Part shown: piece by piece, positions 56,913 to 64,000 of the stretch | Layout: every line of letters begins with the position of its first letter | Numbering within the stretch: the stretch's first letter is position 1 | Assembly (NCBI GenBank): GCA_040219275.1 | Contig: JAVJSU010000062.1 | Coordinates: forward strand, 1-64,000 | From: JAVJSU01 sp040219275 | GTDB lineage: Bacteria; Chloroflexota; Anaerolineae; Aggregatilineales; Phototrophicaceae | Length of the DNA: 64,000 nucleotides | Direction of reading: 5' to 3' | Program-made: the position numbers and the translations under genes | The notes under the pieces: model-generated | Told to the model about the DNA's origin: nothing | Databases searched by the model: none | Seen by the model: only the letters and a program-made list of their open reading frames with translations

Positions 56913-57117
56913 AGGGTTTTCCGTGTGTTATGATGTCTCATCGTAGATAAAATGGTGCGTCAACATATCCACAAGATAGCCTGAAAAGCGTAAGCAGGCA
57001 ACTCTATCGTGGACATGTGTTGATCTCAGCACAGTTTCACACTGTCGCCTTTCACCGAATCACGACAAATTGCTGACAATCCTCCACCCGCTGATTCCAT
57101 AACGATGCGGGATTCAA

Positions 57118-57140
57118 TGCTAGAATGAGAACGTTATAAC
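57118..57140 (+). promoter_or_regulatory. Promoter candidate for the PD40 gene at 57153
   Basis: TGCTAGAAT at 57118-57126 matches the extended -10 form also seen at 6906. TATAAC follows at 57135-57140. Either could serve the ATG at 57153, which has only a weak AGGG-like ribosome site. No clear -35 hexamer is seen. Confidence 0.4.
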
Positions 57141-57152
57141 TGTTAGGGTTAG

Positions 57153-58337
57153 ATGGATTATTGGTATATGGTGATGCAAGACAAGCCCACAACTGCATGG
57201 GGCATTGTACGTGGATGGTCACAGTCGGCGGTGATGACCCGACTTTTAGTGTATGGCATGGCGGGAATAAGCGCTCTAAGTATGCTGTTGATGATTCCGG
57301 CGCTGGTCATCGGGCAATGGTTGCCGGAAGGTCCGAAAATTGCCTATATGTCCGCAGATAATTTTTCCGGCTGGTATAACTGGAACATATATTTGCTGGA
57401 TGTTGATCGTCGCCTGTCGCAACCGGTGACGAACGGCACACAATACGAACGCTACCCCTCATGGTCGCCGGATGGGCGTTACCTTATCTATCATGCCAAT
57501 CAGCGTGGTAGTTATGATCTGTATTCGATTGACCTGATTAATGGCGTGCCGCCGCTTGAGCGCACTCAAATTTTATCGCCAAACGAATTTCCGCCAACAA
57601 ACAACTTTCCCGACCAAAATTTCAGCGATACACCATTCGATGCGGAAGAATCCCCACTGGAACCGTTAAACGACGACATCGACAACGGACGGCGTATGTT
57701 CCCTCTGTCGGAAATTTCGCAAGCCTATAACGAAGCGATGCCTCAATGGTCACCGGATGGGCGCTATATCGCCTATCACGCCAATAATGGACGCGGGATT
57801 TACAACATCTTTTTGACGGATCGTGATGGCGTAGATGTGACACAGGTCACCTATAGCGAAACGGGCAATGCAATCCGGTTGATGTGGTCGCCGGATGGAA
57901 AACGTGCAGTGTATACCGTAGAAAATCCGGTGGGTGGAATGAACCTCTATATCGCTAACGTAGAAGAATTGCTGACAGGTAGTTTCAGCAATCCGTATCC
58001 TGGCACGCCCATCACAGAAGAAAATTATGACGAGAATTGGTTCCCTGCATGGTCACCGGATGGCGAGCAAATCGTCTTCGTGTCTGTTCGCACGGGTGAT
58101 CAGGATTTGTATGTGATCGACGCTACAGGCGGTACGGCGACTAACATCACGGGCACACTCGCCGTTGAAGAAACCCAACCCGTGTGGACACCGGATGGGC
58201 GTATCCTGTTTTCGTCAAATCGCTATGGCAGTTATGATCTGTATATCATGGATGCAGACGGGAGCAACCTCACGCGCCTGACATTTGACAATAACGCGTC
58301 AGAAGAAGCCCCTGCATGGCAACCACAACCCAATTAG
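57153..58337 (+). CDS. TolB/PD40-like beta-propeller with N-terminal anchor
   Basis: A 394-residue protein; Met8 is an alternative start. A membrane segment lies at about 32-55 (LLVYGMAGISALSMLLMIPALVI). It is followed by blades with the PD40 pattern: YPSWSPDGRYLIYHAN, MPQWSPDGRYIAYHAN, FPAWSPDGEQIVFVSV, QPVWTPDGRILFSSN and the YDLYIMDADGSNLTRLT hallmark. TolB-like propellers bind proteins or glycans outside the membrane. The related gene at 58964 lies on the other strand. An acidic insertion (FDAEESPLEPLNDDIDNG) sits between blades 2 and 3. Confidence 0.87.
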   Translation: MDYWYMVMQDKPTTAWGIVRGWSQSAVMTRLLVYGMAGISALSMLLMIPALVIGQWLPEGPKIAYMSADNFSGWYNWNIYLLDVDRRLSQPVTNGTQYERYPSWSPDGRYLIYHANQRGSYDLYSIDLINGVPPLERTQILSPNEFPPTNNFPDQNFSDTPFDAEESPLEPLNDDIDNGRRMFPLSEISQAYNEAMPQWSPDGRYIAYHANNGRGIYNIFLTDRDGVDVTQVTYSETGNAIRLMWSPDGKRAVYTVENPVGGMNLYIANVEELLTGSFSNPYPGTPITEENYDENWFPAWSPDGEQIVFVSVRTGDQDLYVIDATGGTATNITGTLAVEETQPVWTPDGRILFSSNRYGSYDLYIMDADGSNLTRLTFDNNASEEAPAWQPQPN

Positions 58338-58435
58338 AGGGTGAGTGTCCCCCCTCTAAATCTCCCCCCACTGCGTAAGGGGAGACTTGTTCCCCTTCAT
58401 TGCGAAGCGGGGAAGGGGCTAGGGGATGGGAAAAC
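58338..58435. repeat. Dispersed CT/GA-rich repeat
   Basis: The tract CCCCCCTCTAAATCTCCCCC, then AAGGGGAGACTTG, then GAAGCGGGGAAGGGGCTAGG, is of the kind seen as intergenic repeats in many genomes, made of imperfect inverted CCCCT/AGGGG runs. It fills most of the gap between the PD40 gene and the SelW-like gene and may fold as a terminator for both. Confidence 0.5.
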
Positions 58436-58478
58436 GCCGTAACCTAATAAAAAGCTATTTCACCCGTAACAAACAGCG

Positions 58479-58784
58479 TTAATCGTCGTCCTGTAGTGGG
58501 GGCAGAGGGTAACCTTGTGGGCTGAGTTCATCGAGCTTCTTCTCGATCAAGGACTCGACCTCACCGGGTTCTGCATGACGCTTTAATTGCTTTTTGGAAT
58601 AGAGTAAATCGCCGTTGACGGTGACTTCATAAGCGCCACCTTTGCTTGGAATCAAGCGTAACGAGCGAATAAACACTTCGAGTTCACGTTTCTTGAGCAG
58701 GTTGTCCGTCAAACTGACGGCACGGGGTCCGTAATTTCAAGACGCGCAGTATTCAATCGTAATATCCATTGCACCAAGTTGCAT
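58479..58784 (-). CDS. SelW/Rdx-family selenoprotein with in-frame UGA (selenocysteine)
   Basis: Read from the ATG at 58784 (GGGAGG 9 bases upstream) the frame is 101 residues long if the TGA at 58737-58739 is decoded. It lies in the CxxU redox motif ITIEYCASU (Cys13, Sec16), followed by the conserved RA and, further on, the Rdx signature LIPSKGGAYEVTVNGDLLYSKK. Without the UGA codon only a 77-residue fragment with a TTG start and no redox motif remains. A stem-loop with G-first loop lies 22 bases after the UGA, as expected for a bacterial SECIS. Rdx proteins are thioredoxin-fold oxidoreductases. The Sec reading is strong but rests on sequence alone; selABCD genes are outside the window. Confidence 0.8.
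58706..58720 (-). promoter_or_regulatory. Candidate bacterial SECIS hairpin
   Basis: On the coding strand CCGTCA-GTT-TGACGG forms a perfect 6-base stem with a 3-base loop starting with G. The loop begins 22 bases after the UGA, within the usual 16-37 base window for bacterial selenocysteine insertion elements. It is inside the coding sequence. Confidence 0.65.
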
Positions 58785-58963
58785 CGGATGTTGCCTCCCT
58801 AGATATTATTTTGGCGAAGATGGTCTTGCATCACCATGACGCAAAACTGTGTTTACTATACCGATTTTCGCGGGTATTATCCACATTCTTGTTTGCGTAT
58901 CCACCGCAATCGCATCAAACAAACTAATTGCATAAAGCGACTTCTTAGCCGAATAGTTGGCGC

Positions 58964-59974
58964 TTATTCCGTTTCTTCGAGCACGGTGGGTCGCCAGACG
59001 GGAAACAAATCGTCCGCCTCGCTATCTGTAATTTGGCGCACATTGCTTCCGTCGGCATCGCGCACATAAATATTGAAGATGCCATCTTCGTTGGACATAT
59101 ACACAATTTCGCTCCCATCTGCGGAATACAGCAACCAGCCGACAAATGTTTCCTCACCGAGCGGGCGCTGATTCCCGCCATCAGCATCCATGATATAGAG
59201 TTCAAGCCCGTCTTCTAACGGGGTGTTACGCTCCGTGACGAACAGAATTTGCGTGCCATCTTCAGACCACGCAGGACGGGTATCATCACCTTCGGCATCG
59301 GTCAATTTCACGACATCTGTGCCGTCCGCATTCATGACATAAATTTCTTCACCACCGTCGCGATCTGACGAAAAGGCGATTTGACTGCCATCCGGTGACC
59401 ATGTCATAAACCAATCACGCGGTCCGTTTAAGCCATCTTGTGTGAGGCGTGTACGGTTCTCAAATTCATTGTTGACCATCGTATATAGTTCAAGGTTGAG
59501 ATCACGCAGGGATGCCCACAGCACAGTTTCGCCATCAGGCGACCACATCGGGTCCCAATCAACACGCCCACTGCTGACGGTCGCCAATATTGCCTGCGCG
59601 ACTGTCAACGTGTCCAGCGCAGTGCCATCCGGCATAACCTGCCCCGCGCCCAATTCGCCATCACGGTTGGTCAGGAAGTTAATCATGTCACTGCTAAACG
59701 CCCAACTAGGGAAATAATCGGCATCGCCCTGTTCGCCTGCCGGTGCGGTTAAGTTGGTTGTCGTTCCGTCGGCATCAATCAGATAGATGTCCCAATTGCC
59801 TTCCACATCGGACATGTAAGCGATTTCCCCACTCGGCGCACCCAACGGAATCGGGTCTTGATTTAAACTATCCAGCACAAAATAGACCCCAGCCGCGACG
59901 ATAATCACAATGACCCCAATCACGCCGGCAATAATTCGCAGTCGCCCGCGTTTATTTGCACTCTCTACCATCAT
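58964..59974 (-). CDS. Membrane-anchored PD40-like beta-propeller protein
   Basis: A 336-residue protein with adjacent Met codons at the start, a basic N-terminus (SANKRGRLR) and one membrane helix at about 11-32 (IAGVIGVIVIIVAAGVYFVL). PD40 blades follow: IAYMSDVEGNWDIYLIDADG, DPMWSPDGETVLWAS, FMTWSPDGSQIAFSSDRDG, RPAWSEDGTQILFVTERN and LLYSADGSEIVYMSN. The repeated D-x-Y-x-M/V-x-A-D-G-T/S pattern marks the TolB/DUF5050 group. It is likely an external sensor or scaffold. It is closest in style to the gene at 57153. Confidence 0.87.
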   Translation of the reverse strand: MMVESANKRGRLRIIAGVIGVIVIIVAAGVYFVLDSLNQDPIPLGAPSGEIAYMSDVEGNWDIYLIDADGTTTNLTAPAGEQGDADYFPSWAFSSDMINFLTNRDGELGAGQVMPDGTALDTLTVAQAILATVSSGRVDWDPMWSPDGETVLWASLRDLNLELYTMVNNEFENRTRLTQDGLNGPRDWFMTWSPDGSQIAFSSDRDGGEEIYVMNADGTDVVKLTDAEGDDTRPAWSEDGTQILFVTERNTPLEDGLELYIMDADGGNQRPLGEETFVGWLLYSADGSEIVYMSNEDGIFNIYVRDADGSNVRQITDSEADDLFPVWRPTVLEETE

Positions 59975-60134
59975 TCAGTTCCTTTCCAGTAAACGCATAT
60001 ACGAAAGTCTAATTTTTGATGTTTGTGTGAAGTGCTCTATTGTAGCGGTTATTGGGGCGTTTTGGTGTAATTGAGAGATGTAATCTGCTGGGATAATCGC
60101 ACTAAACCATCTCATGATAGAGTCACCCATGAAA

Positions 60135-60238
60135 GCGTAAAACACAGCCCGCTGTGCACGGCAAGCTGTGTTTCACGCTGTCTGGAGAGAGACATTCAGG
60201 TGAGCGGAGGTAAACCCCTGAAATTATGTTCGCTCACC
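60135..60238. other. Two strong hairpins between convergently spaced minus-strand genes
   Basis: Hairpin 1: GCGTAAAACACAGC (60135-60148) pairs with GCTGTGTTTCACGC (60165-60178), 13 of 14 bases. Hairpin 2: GGTGAGCG (60199-60206) pairs perfectly with CGCTCACC (60231-60238). They lie downstream of the secreted protein gene at 60262 and upstream of the propeller gene. Neither is followed by a long T run, so they may protect the mRNA end, end transcription weakly or form a small RNA. Confidence 0.5.
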
Positions 60239-60261
60239 GGGGTTCGCTTAGTTCGTTACGC

Positions 60262-61686
60262 TTACCCGCATGATCCCTCAGTGGTGACATGCTCTTCACT
60301 CGCGCTTACCCAACCGTTTTCGTCACCGAAGATGACATTGAAACGATCACCTGTACGATTGATTGCCTCTACTGTGAAATCGTAGGGGATCATCGTCAGG
60401 ACTGCCGACGTTGGGTCGGAGGTCGCACGGAAGTTCAGAATGTCGAGCGGGGTCACACGGCAGTTCGTCAATGTTGTGACGGCACTGTTATTGGATGCGG
60501 CAGGTGCGCTTGCTGGTACACCGTTGTTGCCGCCGGATTGGTCAATATAATTGCTCAGGCGCAGATTGGACATATTGAAGCCGGTGAAGACCATTTCACG
60601 GACATCGCCACCTGCATCCGGTCCAATGTTGATCTGGAATTCGCCACTGCTCAAAATATAGAAGTGAACGGCGCAATGTACGCTACTGGCAACCAGCGTA
60701 TTCGACGCGGGATTTGCCGGGAAGCCTGCAATGGTGGAGGCATCAACGCGGAAGCTGAAGAAGCCCTGTGCGTTGCTGTTGACGCAGTAGATGTTAATCC
60801 CGTCACTGATGTCATAGACTGCGGCGATTAAATCACCGTGATTGGCGTTCATACGCCCATCAGTGGGGATCGCAGAGCCACCGCCAACCGGTGCGAGTGG
60901 TGCGGGGCAACCATCAGGTGCAACACCGGGGACGAGCGGGCAAGCATCACCAATATCGCTGAAGCCATCACCGTCTGCATCAGGCGGGGGAACGGCGGGG
61001 CAACCGTTAGGCGCAACACCGAATGTATTGATACATGCGTCGTTGAGATCATCAAAGCCATCACCATCAGTATCCGGTGTGGCGACAGGTGTGATAATTA
61101 CATAATTAATCTTGGTGTTGTTACCGCCGATGGCATCAATGGACAGACGACCATCCGTGACGGGTACGGTGACTGTATTCGCAAAGTATTCCTGTGCGGC
61201 TGTCGCCTGAAAGTTGTTGATAGCATTCACACCTTCAACATTGATCGTGTGCTGGCTATCATAAATACCACCAAAACCAGCCTCATCGCCAACACTGACT
61301 TCTACTTGATAAGTGCCTTGCGCGACTGCATATTCCCAGCCAGCCAATGGTCCGGTGGTAAATTGCATATGAATGAGGGTATCTTGCCGTTGAGGTATAC
61401 CGGCACGGTTACGATCACGCGCATAGAGGCTGACATCCACACCGACTGCACCGGCTGTATTCACTGTAGCTTGGGTTACCCAACCAAATGTTTCGCCACC
61501 ACCGCGTGCGCCATACGCCAGACCTGTGTCTGCGATATAGCCACCGGGAACGGGCGCACCGAGTAATTGAAAGTTAATGCTAATCGGGGGTGCGGCTTTC
61601 GCACCTTGCGGCACGGAAAGTAATCCGAAGCCGAGTATTGCGACAGTTAAGACTGTCAGAATTAGTGAAAAACGTTTCGTGTTCAT
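60262..61686 (-). CDS. Secreted protein with malectin-like domain and thrombospondin-3-type calcium repeats
   Basis: A 474-residue secreted protein with a signal peptide (1-31, GAKA-AP). Residues 35-205 form a malectin/carbohydrate-binding-like beta-sandwich (INFQLLGAPVPGGYIADTG, GWEYAVAQGTYQVEVSVGD, RLSIDAIGGNNTKINYVII). Residues 210-265 hold two calcium-binding repeats DTDGDGFDDLNDAC and DADGDGFSDIGDAC. The C-terminal 200 residues are beta-rich and end in EGSCG. It probably binds an external glycan in a calcium-dependent way. GGAG precedes the ATG. It is a single gene. Confidence 0.83.
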   Translation of the reverse strand: MNTKRFSLILTVLTVAILGFGLLSVPQGAKAAPPISINFQLLGAPVPGGYIADTGLAYGARGGGETFGWVTQATVNTAGAVGVDVSLYARDRNRAGIPQRQDTLIHMQFTTGPLAGWEYAVAQGTYQVEVSVGDEAGFGGIYDSQHTINVEGVNAINNFQATAAQEYFANTVTVPVTDGRLSIDAIGGNNTKINYVIITPVATPDTDGDGFDDLNDACINTFGVAPNGCPAVPPPDADGDGFSDIGDACPLVPGVAPDGCPAPLAPVGGGSAIPTDGRMNANHGDLIAAVYDISDGINIYCVNSNAQGFFSFRVDASTIAGFPANPASNTLVASSVHCAVHFYILSSGEFQINIGPDAGGDVREMVFTGFNMSNLRLSNYIDQSGGNNGVPASAPAASNNSAVTTLTNCRVTPLDILNFRATSDPTSAVLTMIPYDFTVEAINRTGDRFNVIFGDENGWVSASEEHVTTEGSCG

Positions 61687-61919
61687 GAATAGTCTCCAGA
61701 TTTGTTCCTAAATTACTATAAGTTTTCTCCAGACGGATTAGCCGTTATTGTTAGGGACATTCACTTAAAGACGTTACGATTTTGTAGGTGCTTTGTTAAG
61801 TGGCTGTCACATTTAATAAGCGAACTAATCACATGCGTAAGATACAATGAAGAAGGGACTTCGTGGCGGTTTGCGATCCGTTTTTAGGAAGCTTTTGATA
61901 AATGATTTACGTTCTTTCG

Positions 61920-61932
61920 GTGCAAATTGCAC
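61920..61932. promoter_or_regulatory. Palindrome GTGCAA-A-TTGCAC, candidate operator
   Basis: A perfect 6-base dyad around one central base lies midway in the 423-base divergent gap, with a half-site TTGCAAA 8 bases further on. The size and symmetry fit a regulator binding site. No regulator gene is adjacent, so the link is only positional. Confidence 0.35.
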
Positions 61933-62063
61933 AAACCGTTTGCAAATGGTTGATTTATGGTAAGACGTAAATAAAATCTGAATAAATTACGAATAATCGG
62001 ACAATTATCATGCGATTGATAAAAAGAGAGCTTAACGACGTATTTTCTCGTGATGCGGTTCGG

Positions 62064-62072
62064 TGCTATAGT
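62064..62072 (+). promoter_or_regulatory. Extended -10 promoter of the NUDIX gene
   Basis: TGCTATAGT matches TGnTATAaT with one change and lies 38 bases before the ATG at 62110, a normal leader length with a GGAG site in between. It is the third TGCTA-type element in the window. Confidence 0.5.
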
Positions 62073-62109
62073 GGAAACGATGCCCTGATTTGATCGGAGA
62101 ATAGTGCTT

Positions 62110-62688
62110 ATGTCCCGCCGTGTTGAAATCCTCGAAGAAGACCCGATTTTTCAGGAACACATCTTCACCATCAAGCAAGCGCGTTTACGTCATGAAAAAT
62201 TTGATGGCGAGATGAGCGAGGAAATCGTCCGCATGAGCTTTGAGCGCGGCGATAGTGTGGCGGCGGTGCTACATAATATAAAAGAAGACACGGTGCTATT
62301 TACTGAACAATTCCGCTATCCCACTGTCGCGGATGGCACAGGCTGGATGCTGGAATTACCGGCAGGCGTGGTCGAGACAGGCGAAGATCCTTACGAGACC
62401 ATCAAACGCGAATTGATCGAAGAGATCGGTTATGAAGTCGGGTCATTGCGTCCCATCGGGCAATTTTACGTCAGTCCGGGTGGTACATCGGAGCGCATCC
62501 ATCTCTATTATGCGACGGTCACTGAGTCTCAACAGACGGGCGAGGGTGGCGGCGTGGTGCACGAGGGCGAGAATATCCGCCGTGTTGCCATTAAAGTCAG
62601 CGAGGCGTTGCTGAAAATTTCTACGGGCGAAATCTGTGACGCGAAAACGATCATCGGCTTACAATGGGTGCAAATTAATCGGCGCTAG
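62110..62688 (+). CDS. NUDIX hydrolase (ADP-ribose pyrophosphatase-like)
   Basis: About 192 residues from the ATG at 62110; a GTG at 62104 would add two residues. The NUDIX box is complete: GVVETGEDPYETIKRELIEE then IGYEVG, with all Glu residues of REx2EE. It is preceded by WMLELPAG, typical of ADP-ribose or nucleotide-sugar pyrophosphatases. It hydrolyses X-linked nucleoside diphosphates with Mg. A GGAG ribosome site and an extended -10 promoter lie upstream. It is monocistronic and convergent with the GNAT gene. Confidence 0.92.
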   Translation: MSRRVEILEEDPIFQEHIFTIKQARLRHEKFDGEMSEEIVRMSFERGDSVAAVLHNIKEDTVLFTEQFRYPTVADGTGWMLELPAGVVETGEDPYETIKRELIEEIGYEVGSLRPIGQFYVSPGGTSERIHLYYATVTESQQTGEGGGVVHEGENIRRVAIKVSEALLKISTGEICDAKTIIGLQWVQINRR

Positions 62689-62719
62689 GGGCGTGTTCGC
62701 TCATCACTTTCACCTGCCC

Positions 62720-63664
62720 TTAAAGCACATCGCCGCCGATGACATCCCATGCGCGTAAATTTAATGCCTCAACAGAGAGGTCGTCGGCAAGTGGCTTGAC
62801 TGTCAAATAATAAGGCGTGCGGAGATAGGGCAATATCCACCGACGTGCCGGAAACTCCTGATATAACGGCATCGTTGGTGAACCCAGCACATGGACGAAG
62901 CGAACTCTCGCGCCTGTGAGTGATGCACGCCACCGCGCCAATAATTCCGGCAGATCATCACCGTAAACATCCAGCAATGCCACACCTGCCACCCCGAATA
63001 CGCGCACTGGACGGTAAATCACCAACCCCCGAATCATCTCATCCTCTTGCCAGATGCCATAGTGATATTCACGAAAGGGATGGTCAGCATAGCGTTTCCG
63101 CAGATAGTCCGGGGATTTGGGGAATTGCCAGTGAGTCCGGCTGTGCGCGGATGACATATCACGGAATGGCACATCTGGAAATGATGCCTGCAAAGTGAGG
63201 GGTGGCGCAGACTCACCCGCCACAAGAAACACGCTGGATTGCATCCGCCCGACGACCTGATAGCCGTAACTTTTGCTATGGCGATCCACCTGCACGCCTT
63301 CCGCGTTAGAAAATCCCACGCCCAACATGCCGTTACAAGCACGCACCTGCTCATAAACTGGCGCGGAGACCTGCTTCACTAAGCCGCGCCCGCGATACTC
63401 AGGATGCACCGCCATGTTAATGCTCATGCCTGCCATGACCGTTCCCTGTGGCGTGCTGACCGGACGCATCATACAGGTGTATTGCGCGACTAATTTTTCG
63501 CCATCCCACGCGCCCCATGTGATGAGATCATATAAGCCGTTCAGCCATGAATACAGCTGGTGCATGTGTGCCGATTGCCGATCAAAACAGAGTGCCAGCA
63601 AGTCCGCCCATTGTGATTGATGATCCACCGTGACCGGCGCGATTCTGAGTTCTGTCCCTGTCAT
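62720..63664 (-). CDS. GNAT-family acetyltransferase (Eis-like or extended)
   Basis: About 314 residues from the ATG at 63664 (GGGGGG 5 bases upstream). The GNAT core shows MAVHPEYRGRGLVKQVSAPVYEQ at about 80-102, with the R-G-x-G acetyl-CoA loop, then MLGVGFSNAEGVQVDRHSKSYGY. The C-terminal 170 residues form a second GNAT-like half with RGLVIYRPVRVFGVAGVALLDVYGDD. Such tandem GNAT proteins acetylate amines of varied size. The substrate is unknown. It is the fourth GNAT in the window and is convergent with the NUDIX gene. Confidence 0.86.
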   Translation of the reverse strand: MTGTELRIAPVTVDHQSQWADLLALCFDRQSAHMHQLYSWLNGLYDLITWGAWDGEKLVAQYTCMMRPVSTPQGTVMAGMSINMAVHPEYRGRGLVKQVSAPVYEQVRACNGMLGVGFSNAEGVQVDRHSKSYGYQVVGRMQSSVFLVAGESAPPLTLQASFPDVPFRDMSSAHSRTHWQFPKSPDYLRKRYADHPFREYHYGIWQEDEMIRGLVIYRPVRVFGVAGVALLDVYGDDLPELLARWRASLTGARVRFVHVLGSPTMPLYQEFPARRWILPYLRTPYYLTVKPLADDLSVEALNLRAWDVIGGDVL

Positions 63665-63787
63665 GTGTTCCCCCCGCCGATGTTGTTCCCGTCGTGATGC
63701 TCTGACTATAGCAAATTCAGCGCGGAAAGAACTCCATGATTGGGCGTTCATTGCACTACGGCTGACCTATGCAACATGACGCAACAA

Positions 63788-63813
63788 AAAAGCGACCGTT
63801 ACGGGTCGCTTTT
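63788..63813. terminator. Intrinsic terminator, bidirectional
   Basis: AAAAGCGACC and GGTCGCTTTT form a perfect 10-base stem around a 6-base loop, with A and T runs on both sides. It lies 27 bases after the stop of the DUF427 gene in its direction of transcription (minus) and ends that transcript. Confidence 0.88.
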
Positions 63814-63840
63814 CGTTCATTGCGCTATAAAAATTGTCGG

Positions 63841-64000
63841 CTAATCGGGGACGATGTTCACGCCTTTGATGTTGTAGAACGCGACGTGATTCTCGATATT
63901 TTTGGCGGCGTTACTCGCTTTCGGATAATACCACGCGGCATCCTTGACTTCTTCACCGTCGATGATCAGCGAATAATAACTTGCCAAGCCCTTCCACGGG
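63841..64000 (-). CDS. DUF427 protein, C-terminal part (cut by the window edge)
   Basis: The frame enters from the right edge and ends with TAG at 63841-63843. The visible 52 residues show WKGLASYYSL, AAWYYPKASNAAKNIENHVA and FYNIKGVNI, the second half of a DUF427 domain (W-K-G-x-A-x-Y-Y, A-A-W-x-Y-P, H-V-A-F-Y). The family is small, beta-rich and of unknown function. The start lies outside the window. A strong terminator follows it. Confidence 0.87.
   Translation of the reverse strand, partial: PWKGLASYYSLIIDGEEVKDAAWYYPKASNAAKNIENHVAFYNIKGVNIVPD

Larger units (their letters stand above)
61687..62109. other. Divergent intergenic region with no gene
   Basis: These 423 bases separate the minus-strand secreted protein gene from the plus-strand NUDIX gene. 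I see no open frame with a plausible start. On the minus side a TATAGT and a GGAG site precede the ATG at 61686. A symmetric 13-mer lies at 61920-61932 and an extended -10 at 62064-62072. Confidence 0.6.

Overview
The window looks like chromosomal DNA of a member of the Chloroflexota, most likely an Anaerolineae-type bacterium. The GC content is roughly balanced. The main clue is the 28.8-40.2 kb gene train: a DUF6754-type membrane protein, a very acidic SH3b protein, and a 'glutamate mutase L'-type ASKHA ATPase with no mutase subunits nearby. Other clues are secreted proteins with LPxTG-like tails, many single-anchor beta-propeller proteins, a CSLREA/beta-helix surface protein, a Uma2 protein and a two-domain ALDH16-type dehydrogenase. 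No rRNA, tRNA, CRISPR array or complete insertion sequence was seen. The assignment rests on gene families only, with no database search.

Layout. 0-5 kb: a short-chain dehydrogenase (SDR) whose 3' end recurs twice more as remnants, each beside a minus-strand gene (WD40 protein, membrane EEP-family hydrolase, GNAT). 5-10 kb: HxlR regulator divergent from a methyltransferase, a GT39-like membrane glycosyltransferase carrying repeat insertions, and CorA. 10-15 kb: a possibly frameshifted beta-propeller gene, a large beta-helix surface protein and a secreted glycosidase-like propeller. 15-20 kb: a Mut7-C protein, then a signalling operon (binding lipoprotein, histidine kinase, two receivers) and a further lone receiver. 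20-28 kb: a large membrane protein, an M20 amidohydrolase, an operon of a GNAT plus three tiny histidine-kinase dimerisation-domain proteins, DinB, WD40 and GNAT genes. 28.8-40.2 kb: the acidic-protein/ASKHA envelope cluster. 40-46 kb: an HNH pair, a ChlI/ChlD-type chelatase pair joined by an A9 slippery run, a hybrid kinase and lexA. 46-54 kb: two SMI1/KNR4-like genes, ALDH16, TolB-like and Uma2 genes and a second SDR. 54-64 kb: a Ser/Thr kinase with 11-residue amphipathic repeats, more propeller proteins, a hidden selenoprotein of the SelW/Rdx family read through an in-frame UGA, a secreted calcium-repeat protein, a NUDIX hydrolase, a GNAT and a truncated DUF427 gene.

How the genes fit together. 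The window is rich in signalling: four receiver domains, two complete histidine kinases, three DHp-only proteins and one Ser/Thr kinase. It is equally rich in cell-envelope proteins. The best candidates for undescribed biology are four. (1) The three tandem DHp-only proteins look like built-in pseudo-dimers and sit in one operon. (2) The ASKHA-ATPase cluster has three proteins with charged, acidic tails. (3) A UGA-containing SelW gene has a plausible SECIS hairpin. (4) The SDR 3'-end repeats flank single-gene cassettes. A ChlI-ChlD frameshift site and a Ser/Thr kinase with a synuclein-like helix are also worth attention.
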